The notes under the pieces were generated by a model. The model saw nothing but the letters and a program-made list of their open reading frames with translations. It was not told where the DNA came from and made no database searches. A stretch of DNA of 64,000 nucleotides from Chitinophagaceae bacterium (GTDB lineage: Bacteria > Bacteroidota > Bacteroidia > Chitinophagales > Chitinophagaceae): contig JAHBTJ010000018.1 in NCBI GenBank assembly GCA_019638595.1, positions 1 to 64,000 of the forward strand, written 5' to 3'. Positions within the stretch are counted from its first letter, which is position 1; the number at the start of each line of letters is the position of its first letter. The position numbers were made by a program, and so were the translations under genes. Of this stretch, positions 63,414-64,000 are shown piece after piece.

Positions 63414-64000
63414 TTAGGTCTCCTCTCCTTTGGAGAGGCCGGGAGAGGCTGCACCCCATGCCCTTCTCAAAAACCGTATCCAGTTTTTGTGAAAGATATT
63501 TTCCACATCTTCTTCTTTATACCCTCGTTTTAATAATATTTCATGATACTTCTGCAGATCGGCAATAGAATTCATATCCCAGGGCGATTGCTCTGTGCCA
63601 AAATTTCCATCCAGATCGGTGCCGAAAGCAATATGTTCACTGTTGCCTGCTATCTGGCAGATATGATCCCAGTGATCTACCAGGTTTTCAAGGCGTATAT
63701 TCAGTTGCCAGGGGTCAGATACCATATCAATAAAACGGTTATCCATTGCCCAGCAATCAAGCATACCGCCTATTACCGCACCTCTTTCAATCAACAATTT
63801 TATTTGTTCGTCTGTTAGTTGCCGTTGTGTAGGCACTATTTTTCTTACGTTATGATGACTCGCCCATACAGGCCCATCATACAGATCCATTACCTGCATA
63901 AATCCTTCATCGGTGAGGTGCGTAATATCCAGTATGAGCTTTAGCTTGCTCATTTCTTTCACCAGTTCAATTCCATCCGGAGTAAGCGGCCCTTCCATTT
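63414..64000 (-). CDS. Membrane dipeptidase (peptidase M19), C-terminal part, cut by window edge
   Basis: The visible 195 codons are the C-terminal half of a renal-dipeptidase-like M19 zinc enzyme: LTPDGIELVKEMSKLKLILDITHL, PVWASHHNVRKI (metal-site His), MLDCWAMD, HIAFGTDLDGNFG (catalytic Asp) and ENIFHKNWIRFLRRA. Full proteins are about 380-420 aa, so the N-terminal half lies beyond base 64000. An internal ATG at 63998 is not the true start. The family cleaves dipeptides and some beta-lactam or amide substrates, consistent with an amide-bearing ligand for this cluster. Confidence 0.88.
   Translation of the reverse strand, partial: MEGPLTPDGIELVKEMSKLKLILDITHLTDEGFMQVMDLYDGPVWASHHNVRKIVPTQRQLTDEQIKLLIERGAVIGGMLDCWAMDNRFIDMVSDPWQLNIRLENLVDHWDHICQIAGNSEHIAFGTDLDGNFGTEQSPWDMNSIADLQKYHEILLKRGYKEEDVENIFHKNWIRFLRRAWGAASPGLSKGEET

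Overview
The window comes from a member of the Bacteroidota, most likely the order Chitinophagales. The evidence is two SusC/SusD pairs, a T9SS type-B sorted adhesin with a gliding-motility C-terminal domain, lipoproteins, TPR-LytS signalling, an ECF sigma factor, a TAnnTTTG-type promoter and almost no Shine-Dalgarno sequences. No rRNA, tRNA, CRISPR array or complete insertion sequence was recognised.

Layout. (1) 1-7200 holds mixed chromosomal genes on the minus strand: a small secreted protein, an SDR, a large PKD/CHU_C adhesin overlapping an alpha/beta hydrolase, a DUF4105 protein and a rhomboid protease. (2) 7305-15845 is a minus-strand SusCD locus read in the order lipoprotein, SusC, SusD, neutral-ceramidase-like protein, PqaA-like protein. 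(3) 16210-27083 holds an orphan ECF sigma factor, a beta-barrel protein, a lipoprotein, an orphan TPR-LytS kinase, an NPP-type phosphodiesterase, a D-lactate-dehydrogenase-type FAD/Fe-S oxidoreductase, an AraC regulator and 3-hydroxybutyrate dehydrogenase. (4) 27132-32880 is a scar-like AT-rich island. It contains a GH31 stub, an internally deleted ROK remnant, a six-hairpin glycosidase-like protein, an AraC regulator, a truncated secreted peptide and a PhyH dioxygenase. A perfect 48-bp direct repeat (27587-27634 and 32679-32726) bounds its centre. (5) 32835-63998 is a catabolic cluster of about 31 kb on the minus strand, broken only by one plus-strand Rpn-type nuclease gene.

The large cluster looks like a PUL without ordinary polysaccharide lyases or well-known glycosidases. 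In transcription order it holds a peptidase M19 (cut by the window edge), a ceramidase-like amidase, two TIM-barrel glycosidase-like proteins, SusC and SusD, and four sialidase-fold propellers. These are followed by a DapA-family lyase/aldolase, a PhyH dioxygenase, a repeat lipoprotein, an amidohydrolase/class-III-aminotransferase fusion, an MFS carrier, an HpcH/HpaI aldolase, an aldo/keto reductase, a Gfo/Idh oxidoreductase, an SDR with a replaced catalytic lysine, another propeller, a zinc alcohol dehydrogenase and a second SDR. My inference is outer-membrane capture of a modified glycoside, periplasmic cleavage, inner-membrane import of an acidic or amino-substituted small molecule, then oxidation, transamination and aldol cleavage to central metabolites. 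The substrate cannot be read from the sequence.

Intergenic spaces carry several families of degenerate word-like repeats (AAATCTCAAATTTC, GGTTGCAGGTT, GTTTATAGTTTG, GTAAGACTGTAAG types), often as inverted pairs, and one 177-bp MITE-like inverted repeat.
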